Shown here: positions 1-9,511 of the stretch, in pieces
Numbering within the stretch: position 1 is the stretch's first letter
Layout of the letters: each line of letters starts with the position of its first letter
DNA from: Stigmatella aurantiaca
GTDB lineage: Bacteria; Myxococcota; Myxococcia; Myxococcales; Myxococcaceae
Reading direction: 5' to 3'
Assembly: GCF_900109545.1 (NCBI RefSeq)
Contig: NZ_FOAP01000024.1
Coordinates: forward strand, 79,444-143,443
Length of the DNA: 64,000 nucleotides
Translations under genes and position numbers: made by a program
Notes under the pieces: generated by a model
Databases searched by the model: none
What the model saw: the letters and a program-made list of their open reading frames with translations, nothing else
What the model was told of the DNA's origin: nothing

Positions 1-1056
1 GTCTCCATGCTGGGGTATGAGCGGGCCGAGGAGCTGCAGGGCCGCCCCATGGAGGCGCTGCTCCCCTCGTCGGACGAGGAGGAGACGCTGACGGGGGCGC
101 CCCTGGAGGCGGCCTCCGCGGCCGCCGAGGTCGAGTGGCAGCACCGCTCGGGGCGCAAGGTGCTCGGCGAGGTGGTGGCCTTTCCGCTCGTGTTCGACGG
201 CAAGCCCGCGGTGGTGTCCATCGTGCGGGATGTCACCGAGCGCAAGGCCGTGCAGACGCGCCTGAGGGCCGCGGACCGCATGGTCTCGCTGGGGACGCTG
301 GCGGCGGGGGTGGCGCACGAAATCAACAACCCCCTTTCGTTCATGCTGAGCAACCTGCGGTTCATCGACGACGAGCTGCGCGCGCTGATGGAAGAGGGGC
401 AGAGCCTCGCCAGCGAGCGCGGGAGGGAAGTGCGGGAGGCGCTCCAGGAGACGCTCGTGGGCGGCAACCGCGTCAACGACATCGTCAAGGACCTGAAGAC
501 CTTTGCCCGGAGCAACGAGGAGCGCTACGGCCAGGTGAACGTGCACGAGGTGTTGGACCTGTGCGCGAACATCGCCCGGAGCGAGCTGCGCCACCGCGCG
601 CGGCTCGTGAAGGAGTACGGGACGCTGCCGCCCGTGCTCGCCAACGAGTCCCGGCTGGGGCAGGTGTTCCTCAACCTCATCGTCAACGCCGCCCAGGCCA
701 TTCCCGAGGGCGGGGACGTGAAGGCCAACGAGGTCCGCCTCACCACCACCCAGGATGCGCAAGGCTGGGCGGTGGTGGCGGTGAAGGACACGGGGACGGG
801 CATCTCGCCCGAGAACCTCGGCCGGCTGTTCGATCCGTTCTTCACCACCAAGCCCGCCGGGGTGGGCACGGGGCTGGGCCTGTCCATCTGCCACGGCATC
901 ATCGTGGCGCTGGGGGGCCGCATCACCGTGGAGAGCGAGCTGGGCAAGGGCAGCACCTTCCGGGTCTTCCTGCCCCCCGCGGGCGGAGGCGCCGTGGCGG
1001 CCCTGCCGGAGCAGACCCCGGTGGCCTCCGAGCAGAAGCGGCCGGAGGCCAGCTGA
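1..1056 (+). CDS. PAS-domain sensor histidine kinase, 5' truncated by window edge
   Basis: The frame is open to the window edge, so the N-terminus is missing. Numbering from the first visible Met (base 7), residues 1-80 are the end of a PAS fold closing with the usual DVTERK junction. The HisKA helix carries the phospho-acceptor in GVAHEINNPL (His about 104). The ATPase domain follows, with an N box (NLIVNAAQAI), G1 box (DTGTGIS) and G2 box (GVGTGLGLSI), so it should be an active kinase. No membrane segment is visible in this part. No response regulator follows; the next gene is pssA, so it looks like an orphan kinase, common in myxobacteria. The signal sensed cannot be told. Confidence 0.9.
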   Translation, partial: VSMLGYERAEELQGRPMEALLPSSDEEETLTGAPLEAASAAAEVEWQHRSGRKVLGEVVAFPLVFDGKPAVVSIVRDVTERKAVQTRLRAADRMVSLGTLAAGVAHEINNPLSFMLSNLRFIDDELRALMEEGQSLASERGREVREALQETLVGGNRVNDIVKDLKTFARSNEERYGQVNVHEVLDLCANIARSELRHRARLVKEYGTLPPVLANESRLGQVFLNLIVNAAQAIPEGGDVKANEVRLTTTQDAQGWAVVAVKDTGTGISPENLGRLFDPFFTTKPAGVGTGLGLSICHGIIVALGGRITVESELGKGSTFRVFLPPAGGGAVAALPEQTPVASEQKRPEAS

Positions 1057-1147
1057 GCCGTCCGTCAGCGCACGCGGCGGGCCCCTGGCGCGTCAGGAGA
1101 CGCGAAAAAGCGTGGTGTGCCCTGGCGATCCCGGGGATCGTTCGGAA

Positions 1148-1795
1148 ATGACGACCGAGTCTCACGAGAAGCAGAAAGGCCGCCATTTCTCGATGATCCG
1201 CACCTTCGTGCTCGCGGACTTCGTCACGCTGGGCAATGGCTTCTCGGGCGCGGGGGCCATCCTCTCGGCGATGCAGTACCTGGCCACCGGGGAGACGCGC
1301 TGGCTCTGGGTGGCGTTCTCGCTGATGCCGCTGGCGTTCGTGCTCGATGCGCTGGATGGGCGCATTGCCCGCTGGCGCTTCAAGTCCTCGCCCCTGGGGG
1401 CGGACCTGGACTCCCTGGCGGATGTCATCTCCTTCGGCATGGCGCCCGCGGCCCTGGCCTTCGCCGTGGGGATGCGCGGCGCGCTGGATGTCGCGGTGCT
1501 GCTCTACTTCGTGGCGTGTGGCATCAGCCGCCTGGCGCGCTTCAACGTCACGGCGGCCCAGCTCTCCGATGGCACGGGCAAGGTGCGCTACTTCGAGGGG
1601 ACGCCCATCCCGACGAGCCTGGCGCTGGTGGCGGTGCTGGCGGTGGCGACGTGGAAGGGCCGCATTGGCCCCGGGGCGGGACTGTTGGGCGGCGTGTGGG
1701 AGGTGGGCGCTTTCTCGCTGCACCCGCTGGTGCTGCTCTACCTGGTCAGTGGCAGCGCGATGATCAGTAAGACACTGCGCATTCCGAAGTTCTGA
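1148..1795 (+). CDS. pssA: CDP-diacylglycerol--serine O-phosphatidyltransferase
   Basis: Predicted 215-residue multispanning membrane enzyme that joins serine to CDP-diacylglycerol to make phosphatidylserine, the precursor of phosphatidylethanolamine. The CDP-alcohol phosphotransferase signature is complete: DALDGRIARW, then about eight residues, then GADLDSLADV, giving the D-G-x2-A-R-x8-G-x3-D-x3-D pattern. Hydrophobic stretches fill the rest. I chose ATG 1148; a GTG at 1112 would add 12 unconserved-looking residues. The N-terminus TFVLADFVTLGNGFSGA fits the PssA family (LPNLxTxxNxFxG-like). It stands alone between the kinase and an intergenic region of 176 bases. Confidence 0.9.
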   Translation: MTTESHEKQKGRHFSMIRTFVLADFVTLGNGFSGAGAILSAMQYLATGETRWLWVAFSLMPLAFVLDALDGRIARWRFKSSPLGADLDSLADVISFGMAPAALAFAVGMRGALDVAVLLYFVACGISRLARFNVTAAQLSDGTGKVRYFEGTPIPTSLALVAVLAVATWKGRIGPGAGLLGGVWEVGAFSLHPLVLLYLVSGSAMISKTLRIPKF

Positions 1796-1854
1796 GCGTT
1801 GGCCAGTGCACGTTGGGCGCGGGGGATGCCTTCCCATGTCCTGCCGTGGGCGGT

Positions 1855-1870
1855 TGCCCTGCCCAGGGCA
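1855..1870. promoter_or_regulatory. Perfect inverted repeat upstream of the ASH-repeat lipoprotein gene
   Basis: TGCCCTG, a 2-base spacer, then CAGGGCA. It lies about 100 bases upstream of the next start. It could be an operator or part of a terminator for pssA; no T-run follows, so an operator is slightly preferred. The 10-mer CTTCCCATGT also occurs twice in this gap (1830-1839 and 1902-1911). Confidence 0.25.
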
Positions 1871-1971
1871 GGTGCCTAGTTTCGCCACGTGATCCACGGG
1901 TCTTCCCATGTGGGTAGTGGGCGGGCCTCTGGAGGCAAACAGGGTGATGGTGTGGGGCGGGGAGGGGTATC

Positions 1972-4914
1972 ATGCGTAGGCGTTGGGGCCTGTGGGTGCT
2001 CGTGCTGGGGCTGTTCTCCGGATGCGCGGACCGGGAACGCTCGTCGATGGCCGATGGCCGCCTGGCGGTGACGCCGGCCGGCATCGACTTCCAGCGGGTG
2101 GCGATTTTCGATGGGCGCGAGGTGGACGTCACCGTGCGCAACGTCGGGCGCGCGCGCCTCTCGGTCGATGAGGTGTGGGTGGAAGGGCCGGATGGCACGT
2201 ACGTGGCCGCCTTCACCCATGAAGGACCCCACAGCCTGCTGCCCGGCAGCGAGTGCTCCATGAAGGTGCGCTTCGCGCCCCTGGAGTCCGGGGCCCTGCC
2301 CGCCACGCTCGTCATCCGCTCGGATTCGAAGGTGGAGCCCTTCATCCGCATTCCGCTCAACGGCACCGGCGTGGACGCCATGGCGCGCGTGTCGCCCCGG
2401 CGGCTGGACTTCGGGCGCATCGAGGCGGACTCCTCCAAGACGCTGAGCGTCAAGGTGGAGAACCCCACGGACATGCCGGTGGAGGTGGCCACGCGGCTGG
2501 TGGGCGCTGACAAGGACGAGTTCGTCATCGAGCCGGTGCAGCTGGCGCCGGGCGAGACGCGCGAGCTGCCGCTGACGTTCAACCCCGTGCTGGTGGGGCG
2601 CAAGAACGTGGCGCTCGCGGTGACGCCGTGCCACGGGTGCGCGGACGTGCCCGTGCTGGTGTCCGCCGAGTCCCTGGAGCAGGCGGTGGTGGCCGAGCCG
2701 GGCGCGCTGGACTTCGGCGGGGTGCCCGTGGACCGGGACAAGCGCTTGATGGCCCGCCTGCACAACCTCAGCACCGAGCCGATGACGGTGTCGCGCATGG
2801 ACCTGGGGGGCAAGGACGCCTCCTTCACCCATGCCACCACGGCGTTTCCGCTGGTGCTCCAGCCGGGCGAGGTGCGCGAGTGGGAGACGCGCTACAGCCC
2901 TGGCCACATGGGGCCCGCGGACGACGTGATGACGTTCCAGGTGGTGAGCAAGCGCCACCCCACCACCACCATCTCGCTGATGGGGCATGGCGGCGCGGCG
3001 GAGCTGTGCATCTCGCCCATGGCGCACGACTTCGGCCAGAAGCCCATCGGCTCGAAGACGGCGGTGACCGTCAACATCAAGCACTGCGGCTCGGAGAACG
3101 GGGGCCCGCTAAAGCTCACCGGCCTGGCGCTCCAGGACACCTCGGCGCAGCCGCAGTTCAACCTCACGCCCGCCGTGGCGCTGCCGCACACGCTGCAGCC
3201 GGGCGAGGAGCTCAACCTCAAGGTCTTCTTCGAGCCCTCGGTGGTGGGGCCCGCCACGGGGGCGCTGGTGGTGGAGACGAACGCCTTCAACGCCGGGCGG
3301 GTGCAGCTCGACTTCAAGGGCGGGGCTGAGCCCCATGCGCCGTGTGAGCTGGCCATCAACCCGATGGCCGTGGACTTTGGCACCGTGCGGCCCCGGAAGG
3401 GCGCGGTGCTGGGCGTGAAGGTGGAGAACCGCGGCCACGACGTGTGCCCGGTGAAGAACATCCGCCTGCGCGACGATGGGGGAGGGGTGTTCCGGCTGCC
3501 GGGCGGGGACCTGGACGGGCTGGTCATCTATCCGGGTGACTGGTTCGCCTTCCAGGTGGCCTTCACGGCCCCGGCCACGGGCGGGACGTTCCTGGGCACG
3601 CTGCAGATCGAGCAGGCGGACCCCGCCAACCCGCTCGTGCTGGTGCCGCTGAGCGCCCACTCCCAGGGCTCGTGCCTGGTGCCCGACCCGTACTTCGTGG
3701 ACTTCGGCCTGGCGCGCCGGGATTGCCCGGCCGCGCCGCGGCAGGTGCGCTACGTCAACGCGTGCAAGGATCCGGTGACGGTCTCGAATGTCTTCGTGGG
3801 CCCGGGGACCACGGACCTGGAGTTCGCGCTGCGCTCGGTGCCGTCGCCCATGCCCTTCGCGCTGCTGCCGAACGAGGGCTTCACGGTGGAGGTGGACTAC
3901 TTCGCCCAGGTGAGCGGAATGAACCTGTCGCCGCTCTTCGTGGCCTCGAGTGATTTGCCCCATCCGTTGCTGGTGCCGCTCCTGGGCGAGTCCTCGAAGA
4001 AGGTCGAGAACACGGACACGTTCATCCAGCAGGATGCCTCCAAGGTGGACGTGCTCTTCGTGGTGGACAACACCGCCTCCATGGTGGAGGAGCAGCCGCG
4101 CTTCATCCAGGCGCTGCCCGCCTTCGTGAGCACGGCGCTCGACAAGCAGGTGGACCTGCACGTGGCGGTGACGACCACGGGCATCACCCCGGAGTCGAAT
4201 GCCTGCCCCGGCGGCGCCCAGGGCGGTGAGGCCGGCCGGTTCTTCCCGGTGGATGGCAGCGCGCCGCGCGTGCTCACCCACCAGATGCCGGACCTGGCCG
4301 CGCGGCTCCAGGCCAACGCCCAGGTGGGGCAGTGCGCCGCGGTGGAGCAGGGCTTCGAGGCGGTGCGCCGGGCGCTCTCCGAGCCGCTGGTGAACAGCGC
4401 GGATGATCCGCGCACGCCCGAGCTCAACGACGGCAACCTGGGCTTCCTGCGCGACGAGGCCGCGCTGGTGGTGGTGTTCGTGGGCGACGAGGACGACCAC
4501 TCGCCCGACAGCGTGGACACGTACGTGCGCTCGTTCCAGGCGAAGAAGGGCCTGTACCAGCCGCAGCGCATGTCCATCTACGCCATCGCGCCCACGGGCA
4601 GCGCCTGTGGCACCGCGGGCGGCACCGGGCTCCGGTACTCCGAGGCCGCCCAGCGCACCGGAGGCGAGGTGGTGTCCGTCTGCGCGCCGGACTACGCGCC
4701 GCTGCTCCGCAACGTGGCCAACAAGGCGTTCTCGCCCCAGGACCGCTTCCCGCTGAGCGTGCTGCCAGAGGTGGGCTCGGTGGTGGTGCGGATCAACGGT
4801 GTGCCCGCCACCAGCGGGTGGACGTACGACGGCGTCTCCAACGCCGTCGTCTTCTCGCCGGGCCCCGCGCCCGGCGCCAAGGTGGAGGTCTCCTACCGGC
4901 GCGCCTGCCAGTGA
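1972..4914 (+). CDS. Large lipoprotein with ASH-type Ig-like repeats and a C-terminal VWA-like domain
   Basis: A 980-residue predicted lipoprotein. The signal peptide ends in the lipobox LFSGC (Cys about 18). Residues about 25-670 are a chain of beta-rich repeats of the choice-of-anchor D/ASH (HYDIN-like) type, each opening with a phrase like LDFGRI, LDFGGV, HDFGQK, VDFGTV or VDFGLA and including GTG or LxPGE turns. From about residue 690 the sequence VDVLFVVDNTASM resembles the first beta strand and metal site of a von Willebrand A domain, with DNTAS in place of DxSxS, and later DDHSPDS. Such proteins are frequent and large in myxobacteria and are thought to act at the cell surface; the role is unknown. 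ATG 1972 opens the signal peptide directly. Confidence 0.8.
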   Translation: MRRRWGLWVLVLGLFSGCADRERSSMADGRLAVTPAGIDFQRVAIFDGREVDVTVRNVGRARLSVDEVWVEGPDGTYVAAFTHEGPHSLLPGSECSMKVRFAPLESGALPATLVIRSDSKVEPFIRIPLNGTGVDAMARVSPRRLDFGRIEADSSKTLSVKVENPTDMPVEVATRLVGADKDEFVIEPVQLAPGETRELPLTFNPVLVGRKNVALAVTPCHGCADVPVLVSAESLEQAVVAEPGALDFGGVPVDRDKRLMARLHNLSTEPMTVSRMDLGGKDASFTHATTAFPLVLQPGEVREWETRYSPGHMGPADDVMTFQVVSKRHPTTTISLMGHGGAAELCISPMAHDFGQKPIGSKTAVTVNIKHCGSENGGPLKLTGLALQDTSAQPQFNLTPAVALPHTLQPGEELNLKVFFEPSVVGPATGALVVETNAFNAGRVQLDFKGGAEPHAPCELAINPMAVDFGTVRPRKGAVLGVKVENRGHDVCPVKNIRLRDDGGGVFRLPGGDLDGLVIYPGDWFAFQVAFTAPATGGTFLGTLQIEQADPANPLVLVPLSAHSQGSCLVPDPYFVDFGLARRDCPAAPRQVRYVNACKDPVTVSNVFVGPGTTDLEFALRSVPSPMPFALLPNEGFTVEVDYFAQVSGMNLSPLFVASSDLPHPLLVPLLGESSKKVENTDTFIQQDASKVDVLFVVDNTASMVEEQPRFIQALPAFVSTALDKQVDLHVAVTTTGITPESNACPGGAQGGEAGRFFPVDGSAPRVLTHQMPDLAARLQANAQVGQCAAVEQGFEAVRRALSEPLVNSADDPRTPELNDGNLGFLRDEAALVVVFVGDEDDHSPDSVDTYVRSFQAKKGLYQPQRMSIYAIAPTGSACGTAGGTGLRYSEAAQRTGGEVVSVCAPDYAPLLRNVANKAFSPQDRFPLSVLPEVGSVVVRINGVPATSGWTYDGVSNAVVFSPGPAPGAKVEVSYRRACQ

Positions 4915-5081
4915 ACGCTGCAAGGGAGCAGCGCGCGGTGCCCAGTTTTCGGCCTCCGCACAGACGTGTCAGCCCCCGGTGCTACAGGGCTGCATGGAGC
5001 TGTGCGGATGACCAGAAAATTGGAGGACACCGCGTGCTGAGTACCCTGAGCCCGTCACAGCAGCAGCCGAGGAGACGCCCG

Positions 5082-5435
5082 GTGAGCACACGTCAGCCCA
5101 AGCCTTCGATGTCCGCGGAGCGGACGGGGTCCACCCCGCCGGGGCCGAACCTCCGGGTGATCCGGGGAGAAGGACAGAAGCGCCCCCCTGAGCCCCTGAC
5201 GTCACGCGACGCGGTGGCCCGGGTGCTCATCGAAGCGGGTGCGGACCTGCTGCTGCGCAACATCTCCTCGGCGCGGGCCGAGGAAATCGAGCGCCAGGTC
5301 GACCAGGTGCTGGAGCTGTTTGATCGCGTCGACAGCGCCCCGGTGCTGATGCCGGTGCTGCGGCGGCACCTGGACGAGCTGGAAGCCCTGATGCGCGAGA
5401 CCCGCGCCCGCCGTCCCCTGCGCCGGGGCGGGTGA
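5082..5435 (+). CDS. Small hypothetical protein (117 residues)
   Basis: Not recognised. The GTG at 5082 is preferred because GAGGAG (5069-5074) stands seven bases before it; open frame continues upstream but looks non-coding. The N-terminal 35 residues are basic and Pro-rich. The remainder looks helical and charged, with a stretch running IEAGADLLLRN then SARAEEIERQVDQVLELFDR and a basic tail RARRPLRRGG, suggesting a small cytoplasmic helical protein, perhaps a coiled-coil adaptor. It lies 163 bases ahead of a Ser/Thr kinase gene. No domain can be assigned. Confidence 0.6.
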   Translation: MSTRQPKPSMSAERTGSTPPGPNLRVIRGEGQKRPPEPLTSRDAVARVLIEAGADLLLRNISSARAEEIERQVDQVLELFDRVDSAPVLMPVLRRHLDELEALMRETRARRPLRRGG

Positions 5436-5598
5436 TCGCCCGCCGCCTTGCCCCGCCCGCGGTGGGGGCCCGGGGCGGGCCTGCGGGGAATCGGTGTCCG
5501 GGGTTTGACCCCCTCGCCGGTGGGACATACGCTCGGGGCCTTTGGCCTCCTGGGCTTCCCCTGGCTCGATGACCGGGCACGGGGGGGCAAGTTGCACC

Positions 5599-7584
5599 GT
5601 GTCGCTCGAGAACTACGGCAATTATCAGCTCGTGAAACGGCTCGCCCTGGGCGGGATGGCGCAGATTTACCTCGCCCGCCGCAAGGGGCAGGACGCCTCC
5701 GCCCCCCTGGTGGTCGTCAAACGCATTCTCCCCCATCTGGCCGAGAATCTCGAGTTTGTCCGGATGTTCCTGGATGAGGCGCGGATCGCCGCGCGGCTGG
5801 CCCACCCGAACATCGTCCAGCTCTACGACTTGGGGGCGCAGGACGACAGCTTCTTCCTGGCCATGGAGTACATCCATGGGGACGACGTGCGGCGCATCTG
5901 CAAGCGCGCCGAGGCGCTGGCGCACCCGCTGCCGGTGGCGCTCGCCTGCCGCATCATCATCGATGCGTGCGCGGGGCTGGACTACGCGCACAAGAAGCTG
6001 GATCCGCTGGGCAAGCCGCTGGGCATCGTCCACCGGGATGTGTCGCCGCAGAACATCCTCGTGTCGTTCGCGGGCGAGGTGAAGGTGGTGGACTTTGGCA
6101 TCGCCAAGGCGGCGGACCAGGCCACGGTGACGCGCTCGGGGGTGCTCAAGGGCAAGTACTCGTACATGTCCCCCGAGCAGGCGGCGGGCAAGCGGGTGGA
6201 CTGCCGCAGCGATGTGTTCGCGTTGGGGGTGGTGCTCTACGAGCTGCTCACCGGCACGCGCCTGTTCAAGCGCTCCTCGGACATGCAGACGCTGTCGGCG
6301 GTGTCCGAGTGCCATGTAACGCCGCCGTCGGAGATCAGCCCGCGCGTCCCGGCTGATCTGGATGCCATTGTCCTGAAGGCGCTCGCCAAGGAGCCCGACG
6401 CGCGCTACGCCGAGGCGCTCCAGCTCCAGGTGGCGCTGGAGGAGTGGCTGCACCAGCACCCGTCGGCGTCGTCCTCGGCGGACCTGTCCGAGTTCATGCA
6501 GGCGGTGTACGCGGAGCGCCTGGCCCGGGAGGCCCGCACGGGGCAGGTGGCGGTGGAGGAGGAGCTGCCCGCCCCGGTGCAGCGCCCCTCGGGGGAGACG
6601 CCTCGCCGCTCGGGGGTGAGCGCGAGTCCCTCCTCGAGGGAGGTCACCCGGGCGGACCGGGGCGAGGGGGGGGAGGCCGTGGCGCTGGAGGCCACGGCGC
6701 GCTCGCCGGGCCGCTCCGCCCGGCCCAGCCGGCCTGCCGAGCCGGTCCATGATCCGGATGAGACGGACCGCCAGCGTCCCGGGCGGCGCAGCGTCACGCC
6801 CCGGGGCCTCGAAGTGCGCAGGCCGGAGCCCACGGTCTCCGTGCAGACGCGCACGGAGCAAGAGGCGCACTCGTTGTCGGTGACGGACACCACGCGGGCG
6901 CCCTCGCGCCGCCGCCCGGAGACGTTCTCGCGGTGGGGGTGGTTGATGGGCCTGGCCGCGTTCCTGCTCGTCGCGGGGGGCACGGCCCTGCTGTGGGTGT
7001 GGTTGGCGCCGGGGCTCCTGGCGCCCGAGACCGCCCAGCATGTGCCGGCACCCATGCCGGAGAAACCGGCGCCCGCGCAGGAGAGGCCCGCGCCCGCGCT
7101 CGTGCAGCTCACCCTGGAGACGAAGCCCTCCGATGCGGCGGTCTTCGTGGATGGCAAGGAGCAGCAGGGGCCTCGCCCGGTGGTGATCCAGGCGGCGCGG
7201 AATCAGGAGCTGGAGGTGCGGGTGACGGCGCCGGAGTACCAGGGCGCCAGCTGGCGCGTGAAGGTGAACGAGGGCCCCTCGCAGTGGGAGCGGTTCGTGT
7301 TGTCACGTCCACCGCGCCCTGCTGCCCCGGTGGTGGCGCCTGCCCCCATCAAGAGGTCGCGCGGCGAGGAGAGCGCCAAGGCGAAGGTGCGCTTCACCGT
7401 CACGCCCTGGGCCCGGGTGTCCTGTGATGGGCTCACCCTGGGCACCACCCCCATGATGAGAGAGGTGACGCTGCCGGTGGGCGTGCACGAGTGCACCTTC
7501 CACAACCCGGAGCTGAACAGGTCGCACAACCAGCGCGTCGAGGTGAAGGCGCTCACGCTCAACGAAGTGGACGTCCACTTCTAG
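5599..7584 (+). CDS. Membrane-anchored Ser/Thr protein kinase with PEGA-type C-terminus
   Basis: About 661 residues. The eukaryotic-type kinase domain covers roughly residues 8-280: Gly-rich loop ALGGMAQIYLA, catalytic HRDVSPQN (His 145, Asp 147), DFGIAKA (Asp 165) and SPEQ in the activation loop, so catalysis should be intact. A long Pro/Arg-rich linker leads to one membrane helix at about 446-470. Outside it are two PEGA-like beta modules (about 504-570 and 596-660, with VFVDGKEQ and SCDGLTLG turns), which in other proteins bind envelope partners. GTG 5599 places the start just before the kinase fold; ATG 5569 is an alternative. It stands 19 bases ahead of a second kinase of the same design, so the two are probably co-transcribed. 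Confidence 0.88.
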   Translation: MSLENYGNYQLVKRLALGGMAQIYLARRKGQDASAPLVVVKRILPHLAENLEFVRMFLDEARIAARLAHPNIVQLYDLGAQDDSFFLAMEYIHGDDVRRICKRAEALAHPLPVALACRIIIDACAGLDYAHKKLDPLGKPLGIVHRDVSPQNILVSFAGEVKVVDFGIAKAADQATVTRSGVLKGKYSYMSPEQAAGKRVDCRSDVFALGVVLYELLTGTRLFKRSSDMQTLSAVSECHVTPPSEISPRVPADLDAIVLKALAKEPDARYAEALQLQVALEEWLHQHPSASSSADLSEFMQAVYAERLAREARTGQVAVEEELPAPVQRPSGETPRRSGVSASPSSREVTRADRGEGGEAVALEATARSPGRSARPSRPAEPVHDPDETDRQRPGRRSVTPRGLEVRRPEPTVSVQTRTEQEAHSLSVTDTTRAPSRRRPETFSRWGWLMGLAAFLLVAGGTALLWVWLAPGLLAPETAQHVPAPMPEKPAPAQERPAPALVQLTLETKPSDAAVFVDGKEQQGPRPVVIQAARNQELEVRVTAPEYQGASWRVKVNEGPSQWERFVLSRPPRPAAPVVAPAPIKRSRGEESAKAKVRFTVTPWARVSCDGLTLGTTPMMREVTLPVGVHECTFHNPELNRSHNQRVEVKALTLNEVDVHF

Positions 7585-7603
7585 CCATGGCCCGGATCCT
7601 CCC

Positions 7604-9307
7604 GTGACGCTCGCCGCAGGCGCCCAGATCGGCAAGTACATCGTCCGCCGGAAGCTCGCCGAGGGCGGGATGGCGGAGCTCTACCTGTGCACCGCTCAGG
7701 GGGCGGAGGGCTTCGAGAAGGAAGTCGTCATCAAGCAGGTGCGCGCGTTCCTGGCGAGCGATCCGGGGTTCGTGGAGATGTTCATCGCGGAGGCGCGGCT
7801 GGCCTCGCGGCTCAACCACGCCAACGTGGTGCAGATCTTCGACTTCGAGAAGCACGAGGACACGTACTACCTGGCGATGGAGTACGTGCGGGGCTGCACG
7901 CTCTGGGACTTGCGCAAGAAGTGCAAGGAGCAGCGGGAGCCCATGCCGCCCGTGCTGGTGGCGCACATCGGTGTGGAGGTGGCGCGCGGGCTCCACTACG
8001 CGCACCGGCTCCAGGTGAACGGCGAGCCGCTCTTCCTGGTCCACCGGGATGTCACCCCGCACAACGTGCTGCTCTCGTTCGACGGGGCGGTGAAGCTCAC
8101 CGACTTCGGCATCGCCAAGGCGGGCAACAAGCTCACCTCACCGGGCATGCTCAAGGGCAAGTTCGCGTACATGTCCCCCGAGCAGTCCCGGGGCGAGCAC
8201 GTGGATGCGCGCACGGACGTCTTCGCGCTCGGCATCGTGCTCTGGGAGATGCTCACCGGCGGGCGGTTGTTCGACGGGGATTCGGAACTCGCCGTGCTGC
8301 GCGCCGTCCAGGAGAGCGCCATTGCGCCGCCCTCCCGGCTCAACCCGGAGGTGCCGGAGGAGCTGGGGGCCGTGGTGATGAAGGCGCTGCGCCGGGACGC
8401 CTCGGAGCGCTACCAGACGGCGGCGGAGTTCGAGCGGGCGCTGGCCCAATGTGTGATGAACCATGCCCGGTCCGTGGACGACACGGACGTGGGGGCCTTT
8501 CTGCGCCGGCTCTTTGGCGGGACGCCCGCCCAGCACCTGTCGGCCATGGTGGAGCGGACCCAGCAGGCCGCGGCCGAGGCCGTGCCGGCCGCGCCCCCGG
8601 TGTCCGAACCGGGGCTTCGCGAGCCCACGGCCGTGATGCCGGGCGCTCCGCGCCGCCGGGGCGCGAGCCTGGAAGGCGCTCGGAGCCAAGCCGCCCCCTC
8701 TCCCGATGAGGACGTTCACGCGCCCACGCACCGGCTGCCCCGCCCGGGGCCGGTGAGCGGGAACCCGGGCGTGCCCGTGGAGGCCTCCAAGCCCTCGGGG
8801 CGGGGAGGGGAGGCGTCTTCCGGGCGCAAGGGGCTGTGGGTGGGGCTCGGGCTAGCAGCCCTCGTGGTCCTCGCGGGCGCGGGGGGCCTGGCCTTGTCCC
8901 AGAAGCAGGCCGCGCCGCCCGCTCCTTATCCTGTGGCCGGGCCGTCTCGGACGGCTCAGAAGCCTTCCGCTGCTCCGGCCGCGACGGAACCGGAAGCCGG
9001 GCAAGCCGCTCCCCCCCCGGTGGAGCCTCTCCCTCCGGGGGAGCCGTCCCCGGTGCCTGCCGCTGCGGAAGCGGCGGCCAAGCCCTCGGCCCCGCCGAAG
9101 GGCCGCCTCATCGTCAAGGCGACGCCGTACGCCACGGTGCTGGTGAACGGGAATTCCCTGGGCGAAGTCCAGAGCCGCAAGGTCTTCCCCTTGGCGCCCG
9201 GGAGCTACCAGCTCACGCTGGTGCACCCCAAGAAGACCAGGACCGAGTCCATCACCATCGTGCCCGATGGAACGGTGACCCGGGAGTTCCGCGCCCTGGC
9301 GCCCTGA
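7604..9307 (+). CDS. Membrane-anchored Ser/Thr protein kinase with PEGA-like tail
   Basis: A 567-residue paralogue of the preceding kinase. Kinase domain about residues 8-285 with loop [18 protein letters not shown] (His 147) and DFGIAKA (Asp 167), all complete. A Pro/Ala-rich juxtamembrane linker precedes a transmembrane helix at about 410-431, followed by a second Pro-rich stretch and one PEGA-like module (about 500-565, containing [10 protein letters not shown]). The start is GTG 7604. Kinase inside, PEGA outside implies envelope sensing. The short gap to the upstream kinase supports one operon and possibly cross-phosphorylation, which is inference. The 204-base gap that follows contains a GC-rich repeat around 9378-9411 but no clear terminator. 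Confidence 0.87.
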   Translation: MTLAAGAQIGKYIVRRKLAEGGMAELYLCTAQGAEGFEKEVVIKQVRAFLASDPGFVEMFIAEARLASRLNHANVVQIFDFEKHEDTYYLAMEYVRGCTLWDLRKKCKEQREPMPPVLVAHIGVEVARGLHYAHRLQVNGEPLFLVHRDVTPHNVLLSFDGAVKLTDFGIAKAGNKLTSPGMLKGKFAYMSPEQSRGEHVDARTDVFALGIVLWEMLTGGRLFDGDSELAVLRAVQESAIAPPSRLNPEVPEELGAVVMKALRRDASERYQTAAEFERALAQCVMNHARSVDDTDVGAFLRRLFGGTPAQHLSAMVERTQQAAAEAVPAAPPVSEPGLREPTAVMPGAPRRRGASLEGARSQAAPSPDEDVHAPTHRLPRPGPVSGNPGVPVEASKPSGRGGEASSGRKGLWVGLGLAALVVLAGAGGLALSQKQAAPPAPYPVAGPSRTAQKPSAAPAATEPEAGQAAPPPVEPLPPGEPSPVPAAAEAAAKPSAPPKGRLIVKATPYATVLVNGNSLGEVQSRKVFPLAPGSYQLTLVHPKKTRTESITIVPDGTVTREFRALAP

Positions 9308-9511
9308 GCGCCTCGCGCCCGTGCCTCCACCGCCTCCGGGGCTGAGCCTGCGCCGGCCACGGCGGGCGTTTCCGCGTCCAGACCGGGCCTTTCCGGCCTG
9401 ACCGGGGGCTCCTTTGTCCACTGCTGAACAGAGCCCGTGAGGCCGAGTTCCGCCTTGACGGGCCCGATCGGTTCTGGCACTCAGTGGCGTATCTTCAGTA
9501 TCCTCTATTGA

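Noticed and set aside
9472..9500. Sigma-54-like TGGCAC before the MerR gene
   Set aside because: The -12 part reads GGCGT, not TTGCA, so only half of the pattern is present.
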